A stretch of 31,063 nt of DNA from Pelargonium nanum (lineage: Eukaryota; Streptophyta; Magnoliopsida; Geraniales; Geraniaceae). Positions 10,001 to 20,643 of this stretch are shown here, piece after piece. The stretch's first letter is position 1. Each line of letters begins with the position of its first letter. The stretch is from the NCBI GenBank assembly GCA_036897485.1, contig JAYMTF010000727.1:1-31063 (forward strand), in the 5' to 3' direction. The position numbers were made by a program, and so were the translations under genes. The notes beneath the pieces are model-generated. The model searched no databases. It saw nothing but the letters and a program-made list of their open reading frames with translations, and had not been told where the DNA came from.

Positions 10001-13000
10001 GTTAATAGCAGCACCATTTGTTCTGAGAATGTATTACAAATCTGTGAACGGTGCAATTAAAGGTAATTGAAAGTGTAAAAGGTTCAATTAAAGGTAATTG
10101 AATGAATGCAATTAAACTAATTGAAGGGGTTTAGACTAGTTAGACATGTCACTTGAGTTCGAGGCACATAATTCATGTGTGTGAAATTCTGTGAATTATC
10201 ATTTATACTTATCGAAAGTGTATTAATCAGAATAATGATGGCTACTCTCATGTTTTAGTTTCCCTGTTTTTGAGGTGCGTCTTTAGAATCATTTATTGAT
10301 ATTTGGTTCCTTCCTTTTGGGGATAATTTCTAGATATTCAGCTTGATTTATTCAATTGATTATCTTTGTTTCATCAAGATATCTCCGTCAAATTTACATT
10401 TTATGGATTAATACCCAGTGCCTTGTCCTCAATAGATGAAGATTTCTGTAGGGTTCTTTGCAGTGTTATTTTTCTAATGTGAGATCTTTTACTAATCAAT
10501 CTTTCCAGTGGAAATTTGGAGCTGTCAGAGAAATGTTTCCAAGATCTTGTACTAAAAGATCAAAATCATCCTGCAGCCTTGATCAATTATGCTGCATTTC
10601 TTCTATGTAAATATGGATCTGTTGTACCAGGTTTGTGTTTTCTTATGGTTTTAACTCCTTTCACCAACTGTCTTGATTTGTTATTTACATTGTTGCTAAG
10701 AAAAATTGTAAAATGGTGGTGAGATTTAGATCAAATTCTTCTACGTTGGTTTATCTTACACTCCCGCCGCCCCAAAATTATTGTCCACTTTCCAATTTTT
10801 TATGAAGATTAATGATGAATTAGTTAGAGTTGGGTTTTCTCCCTTGTACCCCATGTTCTCTTTTTGTAACAAACTCAAGGTATCTAACCAACTTATCTTA
10901 CATATATTGTTGGCTTTGTCTGGCCAACCAACTAACTAAACTAGAAAGTGGACATTTATTTTGGGACGGAGGGAGTAATTGAATTGATCTGTATGAAGAA
11001 TTCTAATCAATATAACTACACTTCTAATTTCTTAGGCGTTGGTGCAAATGCTGGCGAAGGTGCCTCAGGAGAGCAGGTTGCAGCACTCAATGTTGCGAAG
11101 GAGTGTCTGCTAGCAGCACTAAAAGCAGATCCAAAAGCAGCCCATATTTGGGCGAATCTTGGGAGTGCATATTATATGACTGGAGACTTTAGAAGTTCCA
11201 ACAAGTGCTTGGAAAAGGTGCTCATGGCTTATTATTACTGCATTCTTAATTCTTCTTTGAGATTGATTGTTTTTCTAACTTAAATAGGAAAAGAACTTGA
11301 TGAAAGTGGTGATCAAAAGGCCCTACATGGACAACATATGGAGAGAATAAGCTACATATAAAGGTGAAAGTGGTACCCTGCTAACAAGGTTGACCTTTTA
11401 GTAGTGGAAGCCCAAGCCTTCGTGTGTAGCCCAGTATTAAAATTTAACATAACTTAAACTTGGTATGGATGATATATTGTACACAGATGTTGATGAGTAT
11501 GATACCTCGGTTTAGAGTGCCAGGATTCAATAATTTTCATTGCGTATTTGTTTTGCTTTAACAGTACGTATGCAAATATTGCAAACAGAACAGTTTTTCA
11601 ACCCAAAGGAAGGCCCAAGCACGGAAGCAAATATTATAAACGAATAAGTTTTTAAACCTAAAGCAAATCCTCTGATGGCCATAACCTACCACCATAAAGG
11701 GAGAGGTTCTAGCTAGAATCTTATTTCCACATGGGACTAGCCATCAACTAGGTTCCTGGTATTGACTGATATGGAGCAGTGGCACTGCCAATGTCCGGGC
11801 ATTAACTGGGTGCTCTAAGAGCTGGACACCTTATTAGCAATTGAAGAATTTTATTCCTCTTACCACTCTTATACTATTATTCTGGTTAAGTTCCTTTTTC
11901 TTCTTTTTTTGCTTTCACTCTTTAGGCAGCTAAACTGGAGCCCAATTGTATGTCTATTCGATATGCTGTTGCAGTCCACCGAATCAAGGATGTAGAAAGG
12001 TCTCTAGATCCCAGTGAGCAGCTTTCGTGGGCAGGAAATGAAATGGCGTCCGTCCTTAGAGATGGAGATTCTCTTCTTGTTGAGGTTCCCATAGCATGGG
12101 CTGGGCTCGCCATGGTACACAAGGCCCAGCATGAGATTGCGGCAGCATTTGAAACAAAACAGAATGAGTTGACTGAGATGAAAGAGCGAGCTGTCTACAG
12201 TTTGAAGCAGGTATTTCTGTGACATTTTGCTTCTCTTTTTCGCACAAAATGGATACTAATTAGTTCTAACTACTTGAAGCTTAAATCAGGTTTATCTCTA
12301 GACGATGTGTTGACCAGTACTTGTGACTTTGCTTCAAGTTTTAAGTTTTACTTACCATAGGCAAAATATGCCTTACTTTTAGCTGAACAATTTTGTTTAT
12401 GTACATGCCATGATGGAGCATGAGATTTTGTGCACTTAGTTGATTTTGTTTTTTTAAAGATGTTCGGGTTCCATGGTTTATGAGATCTCAAATCTACTCT
12501 ACTATCTTTTGTCTCCCTGTAGATGTTTGAGGTTCTGAATCAAGATTTGCACGTACAATTGGCTTCTCTAGTTTACTCTATTATTTTAATAAATCTATGC
12601 CACAAACTTCTACTTCTTGACTAGTTAAGAAGTTTCATGGCGAAAGCATCTGCTTTGCTGTAAGTTTTCGTTCTATTGAAGCATCAAATACAGTCAGTAA
12701 TTCTGATAATAGCTAATTTCCCTACCAATTTATTGAAATCCCAATTTTTTCTGCTAGTAGAGTTTGCATGCTGTTGAAGATAGGATATAAAGTCCTTGCT
12801 TCTTTGTATGGGTGAAAAGGCTATCCCTTGACCTTACTGAAAAGAGCAAAATTTAGAGATGTGAAAAAATGGGTTTATTATCTTACAGGAAAATAATCAG
12901 TTTTCATTTGGGAAATGACTATTAAATATTCCGTTTGATAAACATGCCCATTTTATTTGTATTTGTATCTGTCCCTATTTCAACTAGGCAATAGCAGAGG

Positions 13001-13686
13001 ATCCAGATGATGCTGTGCAGTGGAACCAGCTTGGCCTTCATAGTCTTTGCACTCAACAGTTCAAAACATCACAAAAGTACCTCAAAGCCTCTGTGGCCTG
13101 TTTTAAAGAATGCAGCTATGCTTGGTCAAATCTTGGTATTCTCTACATCATCTCCATATATGAGGTTATATATCTATAGTTATTGAATATTGCAATAACA
13201 ATGCACGGTCAAGACTTGATTTTCTTAATCATATCCCAAAGACAAATTTTTGTTACTTTTCTTCTCTCCAAGAATGTTCTTATGGTTTTAGATGTTGTCT
13301 ATCCATTGCTAGGTATATCACTGCAATTATCAGAAGAGCACTCACAAGCGGAAGAAGTCTACAAGCGAGCGTTGACTCTAGCAACTAAAGAACAGGCACA
13401 TGCAATATTCTCAAATCTTGGAAATCTGTACCGCCAGGAAAAACAATACGAACGTGCCAAGGCAATGTTCACGAAATCACTGGAACTCCTGCCAGGCTAT
13501 GCTCCTGCATACAACAATCTTGGTCTCGTATTTGTTGCTGAGGGACGGTTGGAGGAAGCCAAGTTCTGTTTCGAGAAAGCCCTGAAGTCAGACCCATTGC
13601 TTGATGCATCCAAGTCCAACATGGTCAAAGCCGAGACTATTTCCAGATTGTGTTCTGGCTTCTCGTCTTGTGCTCTTCAAGATTAA
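7032..13686 (+). CDS. Tetratricopeptide repeat protein (At5g63200-like)
   Basis: Eleven exons: 7032-7207, 7596-7803, 8824-8916, 8989-9090, 9218-9385, 9462-9550, 10509-10630, 11036-11217, 11926-12210, 12988-13135, 13313-13686. All joins keep frame and give 648 aa. An acidic, probably disordered N-terminus carries DLNVDP (residues 36-41), a match to the DLNxxP EAR motif. TPR units follow from about residue 138 to the end, with typical signatures such as HAHFILGLMYQRLGQ, WNTLGLILVKTGR, IWANLGSAYYMTGDF, SNLGNLYRQEKQYERA and YNNLGLVFVAEGRLEEA. No catalytic domain is present, so this is not a SPINDLY- or SECRET AGENT-type transferase, although the repeats are related. TPR arrays are protein-binding scaffolds; the partner is unknown. 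Met13 (7068) is an alternative start. Intron 7 contains a Stowaway MITE and intron 8 a dispersed repeat. Confidence 0.92.
7862..8080. mobile_element. Possible decayed Stowaway-like MITE in TPR intron 2
   Basis: A terminus-like sequence (GTGCTCCTTCCATCCCCAAA, then TTAGTGTC) begins near 7862. A loosely complementary segment (GACAGTCATTTTGGGACAAT) lies near 8057-8077. The right end lacks the usual GACGGAGGGAG tail and no TA duplication can be placed. It is at best a truncated copy. Confidence 0.3.
10757..10977. mobile_element. Stowaway-type MITE (Tc1/mariner), TA target duplication, in TPR intron 7
   Basis: The element spans 10759-10975 (217 bp), flanked by TA at 10757-10758 and 10976-10977. 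The right end carries GGGACGGAGGGAG, whose complement is the classic Stowaway terminus CTCCCTCCGTCCC. The left end reads CACTCCCGCCGCCCC, and both arms continue through TGTCCACTTTC. It is too short to encode a transposase and relied on a mariner enzyme. It ends only about 60 bp before the acceptor of exon 8 (11036). Confidence 0.9.
11290..11460 (+). repeat. Dispersed repeat, copy A, in TPR intron 8
   Basis: Segments AAGCTACATATAAAGGTG, TAACAAGGTTGACCTTTTAG and GTGTGTAGCCCAGTATTAAA recur in the same order in an APE1L intron (about 24490-24600). The copies are diverged but collinear over some 100 bp. This identifies an interspersed repeat family, possibly LTR- or TRIM-derived. No protein-coding part was seen. 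Confidence 0.75.
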
Positions 13687-14065
13687 CATGTTCTCTCAAT
13701 TAAAGGCATGCGGTTAGGTAGCATAGCTTTTTCTCATTTGGAATTTGTATAGTTGTATATTACTCAGCAGAAAATTTATCTTGTATACTGTGAATACTTA
13801 TTTTTATATTTAATTAGGAGTTTTTAACTCGTTTTGTTACCGAAAAAAGAGAATTGTGGTTTGATTAAACATAAGCAGCAGAACTTTTAGAATACAGAAA
13901 TAATTTACTAATCATTTTCATTCAAAAAAATTGCTTCAATATAGATTTTGAAGTAAATTTAGTTAAGGACATTCACATCTATGGGCTTTTATATATATGT
14001 ACCCTTGATGATAAATACAGCAAGAAAACAAAAAGAAAAAGAAAATACATTTACAGAGATTTGGA
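13687..14065. other. Convergent 3' region between the TPR and CBBY genes
   Basis: The two stop codons face each other 379 bp apart. The stretch holds both 3' UTRs, is AT-rich and has no other open frame of note. Exact polyadenylation sites cannot be fixed. Confidence 0.7.
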
Positions 14066-17000
14066 TCAGCTAACATACTGCTTCTCAAGAAGGCTTCCAC
14101 AGAATGCAAGATCAAACCGCTCTTCTGGAGGATCTCCAATGCAGTCGAAAACTGCATCTGCATTCAAGAAATCCTCATCCGCCGTGTAGCTGCAATTAGC
14201 GATTAGCAAATAATTCGTTAATAAGAGCCGTGCTATCAAGACTCGAGATGACAAGAAAAAACTATGAAAGAATGCAGACGATTTGTTACCCGCTTTTTGT
14301 TACTATACACTTCATTCCTGCAGCTTTGGCAGCTGCAAGACCTATGGCACTGTCCTCAACCACAACACAACTGGAGAAAATGAAAAACAAAATGTATCTT
14401 AATATGAAAATGTCAACTATAATAGAGTAAGCTGATAGCTTGTAGCATTTACAAAAACTGAAAAAACTGTTGCACAGGTCAAAAGTATTATAAGTCTGGA
14501 ATAGTGATTTGTTTTCTCAGCTTCTTCTGGCAAGTAGTGTATGACAAGGACATCCCTTAGATTTTATGACAATGGAATATACCTCGAGGGATCGACTCCC
14601 AGTGTGCTGGCCGCTAACACGTAGATGGCCTGCGAGGAAGAACATTGCAGTTCAGTGGCAAACAACATATTTTCGTGTTTTATTCTAAGAAAAGAAAGAG
14701 AATATTACTAAGCTAAATCGAAGTATATGATAAGTGGATAACAAGTTTGTTTAGTTGCTGTAAGAGTTAAAACAATGATCCGTATTGTTAAATTGAGAGA
14801 AGTGAATCAACAATAAGAGGGATAGGAAGTTACTGGATCCGGCTTTTTGCGAGGAACCACATCTCCAGCAAATATCTTGATTTTTTCTGCTCGTTCGGGT
14901 CCTAGCAAGCATGAAACTATTGCAGAAACCTGAAACCAACTCCTCAGTTCAGTCATCAAAATGACAAGTGGATGGATCACAGACTATAGATATGTTTTTT
15001 TCTCAATAAACTAACATGATCACAAAAAAAAAAAAAAAGGATTATGGGTTCTTGATTCTAACCAACATATACAAATCTGCAGAGTAAATTAGTTGATGAA
15101 GAAAGAAGAGAGAGATAGAGAATGGTTTTGGTACCAAATGACACTTTATAATTTGCTTTGGCCGTCTTTCATGATTTATGAATTATTTTCATTCAAAGAA
15201 TGCCCAATGCAAAGTTCTATATGAGAATAAAACCAAGAGGCAAGAACCAACACAGCATCCTGCTCTAAACAGCTATGCATGGTACATGTGCAATTATTAT
15301 ATCCATTGCAGATACAGATAGTCCTCGCTTCTCAGTCATAGATTCAATATACCATCACAATTACAGTTGTAGAACCTGGTTATTACCGCCTTCTCATTGG
15401 AAGTGCTGCACACAGCAACTTTGACTCCTTTTGCCAAAGCTTGATCAACCAGCCTGTACAATTTGATGAGAGAAACTCATGAAAACATACCTACAAGTAC
15501 CATAAATTTACTTCATAAATGATCTAACTACTCGTAATTCATGAAAACTACATCGTTTTGATTATATCATCTCAAACTATAAGGTTGAACAAAAAAATAA
15601 TAAATGCTAACGTACATTCGGATGGAGATGAATCTAATGGTAGCATGGTAGTGCTGAAAATGGAATCAAAGACCTATAGATATCATGCATGTAAATGATT
15701 AAGTAGACAACTAAACTGAAGTAGCAAACAAGACTAACACTTCGTAATGTTATTGATAGAATATGCAGAACCAAACTACACTGGAGAAAAACATTGAACA
15801 CAGCTTAAAAAGTTAACGAACATGACACTGAGGGGAGCAGGTGTTTGAGCCATTGAGATACCAGATTAGTTCACACTTGCTTGTTAGCTTTAACTCAACA
15901 ACTTAAACGAACATCAGCAATTTGTCGGCATATATTCCCAAAATCTACTTCATGGTTAGAGAGAAATTATACCATAGTAATGCATGTTATAGTGGTACTA
16001 GAATGCCCAATTTTTCTTCTTCAGTTTGAGAAGGGTTCATGATAAGAATAGTCTCTTAATGGCATCTATGATTATGGTTTGCCAATAACCATAGGCCTCT
16101 GAGTAGACTTGCTTATTTCAAGTTCAAGTTTCTTGAAAACATGAAAACTTAAGTAGCAAATAGACAACGATCTTGACATCTAGCACAATAAGAAGAGGCA
16201 TTTCAAATTAAGAAATAAGCATAACTATTAAGCACTAAATGCTCTCAGAAAAAAAACGATTAACAGAAGAAAAGACGGAAACCAACTTCGCAACGCCTGG
16301 CCTAAGAGGCAGCAATTGTTTCTCAATAAGTGCCATGAACAACTCTGTCTTCCTTTTGTGGAGTGATGCTATGAACTCTTTTCTTTCTTCATCACTCTTC
16401 GGAGCTTTGTCTGGCCAACCCGTCTTGTTAAAGTAGGCTGTCATCCTACAGAAACCAGAAATACTTAGTTAAGTCCTTAACATATGAGATTCAGTATATA
16501 CCCAAGTGATCAGACTGGAAATCAAGGCTTGTAGTTCTCTATAATGTTCATGAACATGGTTTGTAAGTTTTCTCAATCCTAATGGAACTTCAAAAGGCTA
16601 CCACAGTCGAAGTTTCAGGAAGAGAAGTCACCTTTCTTTCCCTCCCCCAATCTTGAGCAACTCGCCGTACAAGTCCACATCCCAAGTAACACCCAATTCT
16701 TTCTGCAAATGAATTAGATTTTCTAATTACTCCATCAACCTAATTAAAGCATCAATACTAATAAATAACATTATCATCCAATGCCATAGCAGCCTAATGA
16801 GAATTCCATCCACACTTCACATAAACAATCAAAATTCAGAAGGAAAACAAGAAAAGGAATGACATAGTGGATCATAATGTATATATTGATTTAGTATAAT
16901 TTTTTCTATACATGCACAGCTCATGAACATTAGACTAAAACACAAAAATCCGAACAAAATTGAGAAATGATCTCTTCCCCCACAACAATTTGAAGTTGTA

Positions 17001-17449
17001 ATTTTCTATCTTTTTCCAACACTTTCTCGGCAGCCAATCAAACAACCCATGTCACCAAAATCCCCAAATTTCATATTTTGATAAATAAACAAAAAGTTAA
17101 TTCCTTTCCAACTTAAGCATAGCAACCAAAAGAGGGACAGAACCAGTACTTCATTGAAAGTGTCATTGAATGAAATCCGGTGACCGTCCTTCTCGGTATC
17201 GACGAGAACACCGTCGCAGTCGAAAAGAAGCGCCGCCGGAACAGCCGCCGGAGAAGCAGCAGAGCACATTACTCCAACAGAACCACTCCTCCGTGGACCC
17301 ACCACAGCCACAAGCCTTGTTCTGGTTCCATAAGGAGCTCTGGTTTTTGTACCAAAAATCGAAGACCTCAACGAAGCCTTTGACTTCGAAGATGATAGAG
17401 TTGCTGTGACTGTAGCTAATGAAGAAACAGAGATCACAGTTGACGCCAT
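14066..17449 (-). CDS. CBBY: Chloroplast HAD-family phosphatase CBBY (CbbY-like)
   Basis: Eight minus-strand exons: 17150-17449, 16632-16702, 16287-16445, 15387-15453, 14834-14929, 14583-14629, 14290-14370, 14066-14189, giving 314 aa. Residues 1-65 are rich in Ser, Thr, Ala and Arg and poor in acidic residues, fitting a plastid transit peptide. HAD motif I is FDCDGVLVDTE (nucleophile D77, acid/base D79), motif II lies in VCSTSNEKA (S193), motif III Lys in RKKPDP (K227/K228), and motif IV is VVVEDSAIG (E252, D253). Plant CBBY hydrolyses xylulose-1,5-bisphosphate, a misfire product that inhibits Rubisco. Length is close to the Arabidopsis protein. I chose the ATG at 17449, which opens the transit-like region; an upstream in-frame ATG at 17560 would add 37 residues that do not look like a transit peptide. 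A phosphatase of a related HAD subgroup is the alternative. Confidence 0.94.
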
Positions 17450-17769
17450 TGGCGAGACTCTGTAACTCGACACACTCTCATTTTGGCTCGTCTTTTCAAC
17501 GGCTCTAAATACCCAACTCTTATCCTCCCAAGACCACAAAACAGAGGCCCATATATCCATTACGACCCGACCCGTTTATCAATCAAATACAGAATCTCGC
17601 AATTTTCGAAAAAAACACAATAATAATAAAATATTTCATCACCGATTTTTTTTTTCTGGGTAAAAGCTAAATCCTCTGTTCTTCATTTTCTTCCTGATTT
17701 TCTGAGCCAAAGAGTGATTTTTATATTTTTTCCATAAAATTTGAATCAATATCAGAGCCCAACGAGGAA
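17450..17769. promoter_or_regulatory. Shared divergent promoter region of CBBY and the F-box gene
   Basis: The two predicted start codons are 320 bp apart and point away from each other, so both promoters must lie here or overlap. On the CBBY strand an I-box-like GATAAG (complement of 17519-17524) lies about 70 bp before the start; such motifs are frequent in photosynthesis gene promoters. No strong TATA box was identified for either gene. Confidence 0.5.
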
Positions 17770-20359
17770 ATGGAGCCACCCATGTCCCTAAGTAAATCAG
17801 AGAAGGTAAACCCATTTTCAAAATTCTATCTTTCTGATCAAATTGAGTTTTTTCAGTGCTTAATTTAAAAGCTCTGTTTGTTTCAACGGAAAAAAATTCC
17901 CGGAAAAAACTTAAGATTTTAAAGTCCAGGAAATTTGTCCGTTGAAACAAATAATAGGGTTGTGTGTGTGTGTGTGTGTCAATTCTTTGAATAATTAGGC
18001 GGTTTAGCTGACATTTTTGTTTCTTGGTTTGGTTTGCAATCATTAGTTTGAGGTGAAACACAATGAGTTAGAGGAGGATCGTGTTGGTAAATTGCCTGAT
18101 GAAATTCTTGTGTCAGTTTTGTCATTGTTGACAATCAAGGAAGCAGCAAGAACTAGTGTACTTTCTCACAGGTGGAAGAATCTGTGGCCATTTGTTACGG
18201 GTAGTTTGAATTTTGATGCTTCGAAGACGATTTGGGAAATCTTGAAGGAGCATAGATCATTGAAAGTTGAAAGGTTTAGGTACGTAGGATGGGTGAATAG
18301 AGTTTTAGAATTCCATAGAGGTTTGTGTATTGAAGAGTTTAGGGTGTGTTTTGATTTGAATAAGCGATCCAAGCGCTATGTTGACAAATGGGTTGATACC
18401 GCCTTAGCGAAGAGAGTTCAAAGGCTTGAGCTGGACTTTTCGCCATTTTTTGTTGACAATCCTCCCATGCGCTACCGTTTTCCTCAAGAGTGTGTTTCAA
18501 GCAGCAAAAGTATTTCTGGTTTGCCTCACATCACCCTTTTGAAGTCCCTTTGTTTGAAATATGTAAATGTAACCGGAGGTTTTCTCGAGTACTTAATTTC
18601 CAACTGTCCCCTACTTGAAATATTGAGTATCGTTGGCTCGGAAGATTTAAGATACTTGAAAGTTGTCGGCTCATCAATCAAGTTGAAGTACTTGGATATA
18701 TCCCGGTGCTTCTTTCTTGAAAGGGTTGATGTATTTGCACCAAACCTTGTGTCGTTCAAATATTTTGGCGAGGCAATAGCATTGCATATAGAGAATGCAC
18801 CGGAGCTACGTGACCTATATATTTGTGGTACATTTTTTCACCCTATAACGTATGCCATATGCGCCTTCTCGAGATATCTATCTCAGCTAGAGACTCTAAC
18901 ATTAGGCTTCTGCATCATAGAGGTTAGCATGCAAAACTTTTATGAAATCGCTTACTCATTTTCAGAGTAGTGTTCTAGATCTATTGTCTGATTATTAACT
19001 GGTATATATCTCAGGAAGATTTGGAGTTCCCACAGTTTCCAGAGTTTACTAACCTTAAAAAAATGACATGGAGAGTTCGTGCATGTGATGGAAGAAGTCT
19101 CTTGGGTTTAACTTCTCTGATAGAAGCATCGCCTTTCTTGCATACTTTTAAAATGGAGGTAAAAGTTCTGTATTGCTCATGAACTCAAGAATGAAAAAAT
19201 ATATTAGTGTGGTCTTTAGCTTAATGATTAAAATGAGACATTGATACAAGTATTTCTGGTTAGTTCAGTTCACCACTTTCTTATATGAATTAGTTGAAGG
19301 ACTTGAAACAATTCACTTCAATCTATAGGCGCCATTACTAGATGTAGTTATTTTCTTTCATGTGAAGGGAAAGAGTAGATGTTATTTGTTGTATTTTGTT
19401 GAGAAGTGTTTTTGTTTTATCTTTAGTCCCTTGTTTATACCTAAAAAAAATACAAGTTTTCATGAACTCTAGAAAAATATTCTAGTTCTAGCTAACGTTT
19501 AGAACAAAATGTGCCATTGAGAACTCGTAAAACTATAGATTACCGTGTTGATAAAGCGGGACACCTACTAGTTCTAGATCATAGGTACGTGGATTTCCAT
19601 GGTAAAGAAGGTAAAAGGATCATTCTGGTTCATATTGCTTTCACATTTTTATTCTTCATGCGAGTCTTCATTTTTATGGTAGAAGAGCTTTAAATTAAAT
19701 CGAGTAATGGCTCTTCTTTTATAAAACTATGCGTTTCTATGATCTAATCACTATATTTTAAGAAATACAAAGTCATATTGATACATAATTGATCATATAC
19801 CATTTTCTTAGAGAGAAAAAAACTCATTGTGAATTTGTGATTACCATTTTAAACATGAAAATGTTTCGAATGGAGGAGTCAAAAATCAATCTCTAGTGTA
19901 CTAAATATCAACAAAACCTATTGATTCCATGGATATGCTTTTACTCTCACCATCTCATCTAAGATCTATATTCATGTGTTTGATCAACTTACTGAAGTTT
20001 TTTATAGTAGTAATTCGTATATAATTTAATTGTATGAAATGGTTGTTATTTTCTTGCAGTTAATATGGATGGAACCTCGGAAACAAAGACGAATCAAGAA
20101 AGGCGATATAAATCATAACGAACACTTGAAGGTTGTAGAAATGGTTGGATTTGTGGGGCATGCAATTGATATTGAACTCGCTTTGTGTTTACTTGAAACT
20201 GCTACGAAGCTTGAAAATTTTGTTATCAGTCTTCGCGGTCCAAATAGGTTGGGGACCTTTTGGGAAACCAAGGAAACTGAGGACTACCAAGCAGCCAAAA
20301 AGAGTGCTCAACAGCTTGAGAAAAAGCTACCTCCAGGAGCAAAATTACAAATACTCTAA
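17770..20359 (+). CDS. F-box/LRR protein with FBD-like C-terminus
   Basis: Predicted exons are 17770-17805, 18047-18922, 19015-19158 and 20060-20359, giving 451 aa. The large exon is open upstream without an ATG. The nearest solution is a 12-codon first exon joined in phase across an intron with AAG|GTAAAC and TTAG|TTTGAG borders; this start is inferred. The F-box spans about residues 23-65 (DRVGKLPDEILVSVLSLL, then ARTSVLSHRWKNLW). Degenerate leucine-rich segments follow (for example LISNCPLLEILSIVG and LKYLDISRC). The end, with QLEKKLPPGAKLQIL, matches the close of FBD-type domains. F-box proteins are substrate adaptors of SCF ubiquitin ligases, where the F-box binds SKP1/ASK and the LRR part chooses the target. 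The family is large and fast-evolving in plants, so no target can be named. It may be functional; no frameshift or stop is seen. Confidence 0.8.
17873..17955. repeat. Small foldback (hairpin) element in F-box intron 1
   Basis: TTTGTTTCAACGGA at 17877-17890 is perfectly complementary to TCCGTTGAAACAAA at 17938-17951. Pairing continues imperfectly inward for about 15 more bases (AAAAAAATTCCCGG against CCAGGAAATTTG). The loop is short. It looks like a tiny MITE or a deletion derivative; no clear target duplication was found. Confidence 0.75.
17961..17979 (+). repeat. (TG)9 microsatellite
   Basis: A perfect TG dinucleotide run lies in intron 1 of the F-box gene, just after the foldback element. 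Confidence 0.95.
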
Positions 20360-20467
20360 TCCTGTATAATTCACATAGTTTAGGCCTTCATGTAACATAT
20401 GCTTGTAATCATAATGATCGATTACACTTCAGTAGAAAACACGTCACTCGAAGGTGTTCTTTGTTAG

Positions 20468-20513
<46 letters not shown>

Positions 20514-20643
20514 AAATTCTACTAATAATTTTCATGTCTGAACAAAAGCTAGAGAAAATAAAGGGTGCTAATGTTCTGAGCAGGGCCTGAATGGCCTTTA
20601 CAGGGCTGTATAGCATATATCATCCTCAACTTCTACAAAAAAT
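20360..20643. other. Convergent 3' region between the F-box and APE1L genes, with (AG)n microsatellite
   Basis: The two genes end tail to tail with 284 bp between stop codons. The only notable feature is a perfect 35-base AG run at 20472-20506. The rest is 3' UTR sequence of both genes. Confidence 0.8.

Noticed and set aside
19511..19693. 60-codon open frame within F-box intron 3
   Set aside because: It does not join the neighbouring exons, shows no F-box or LRR similarity, and the exons on either side join cleanly without it.
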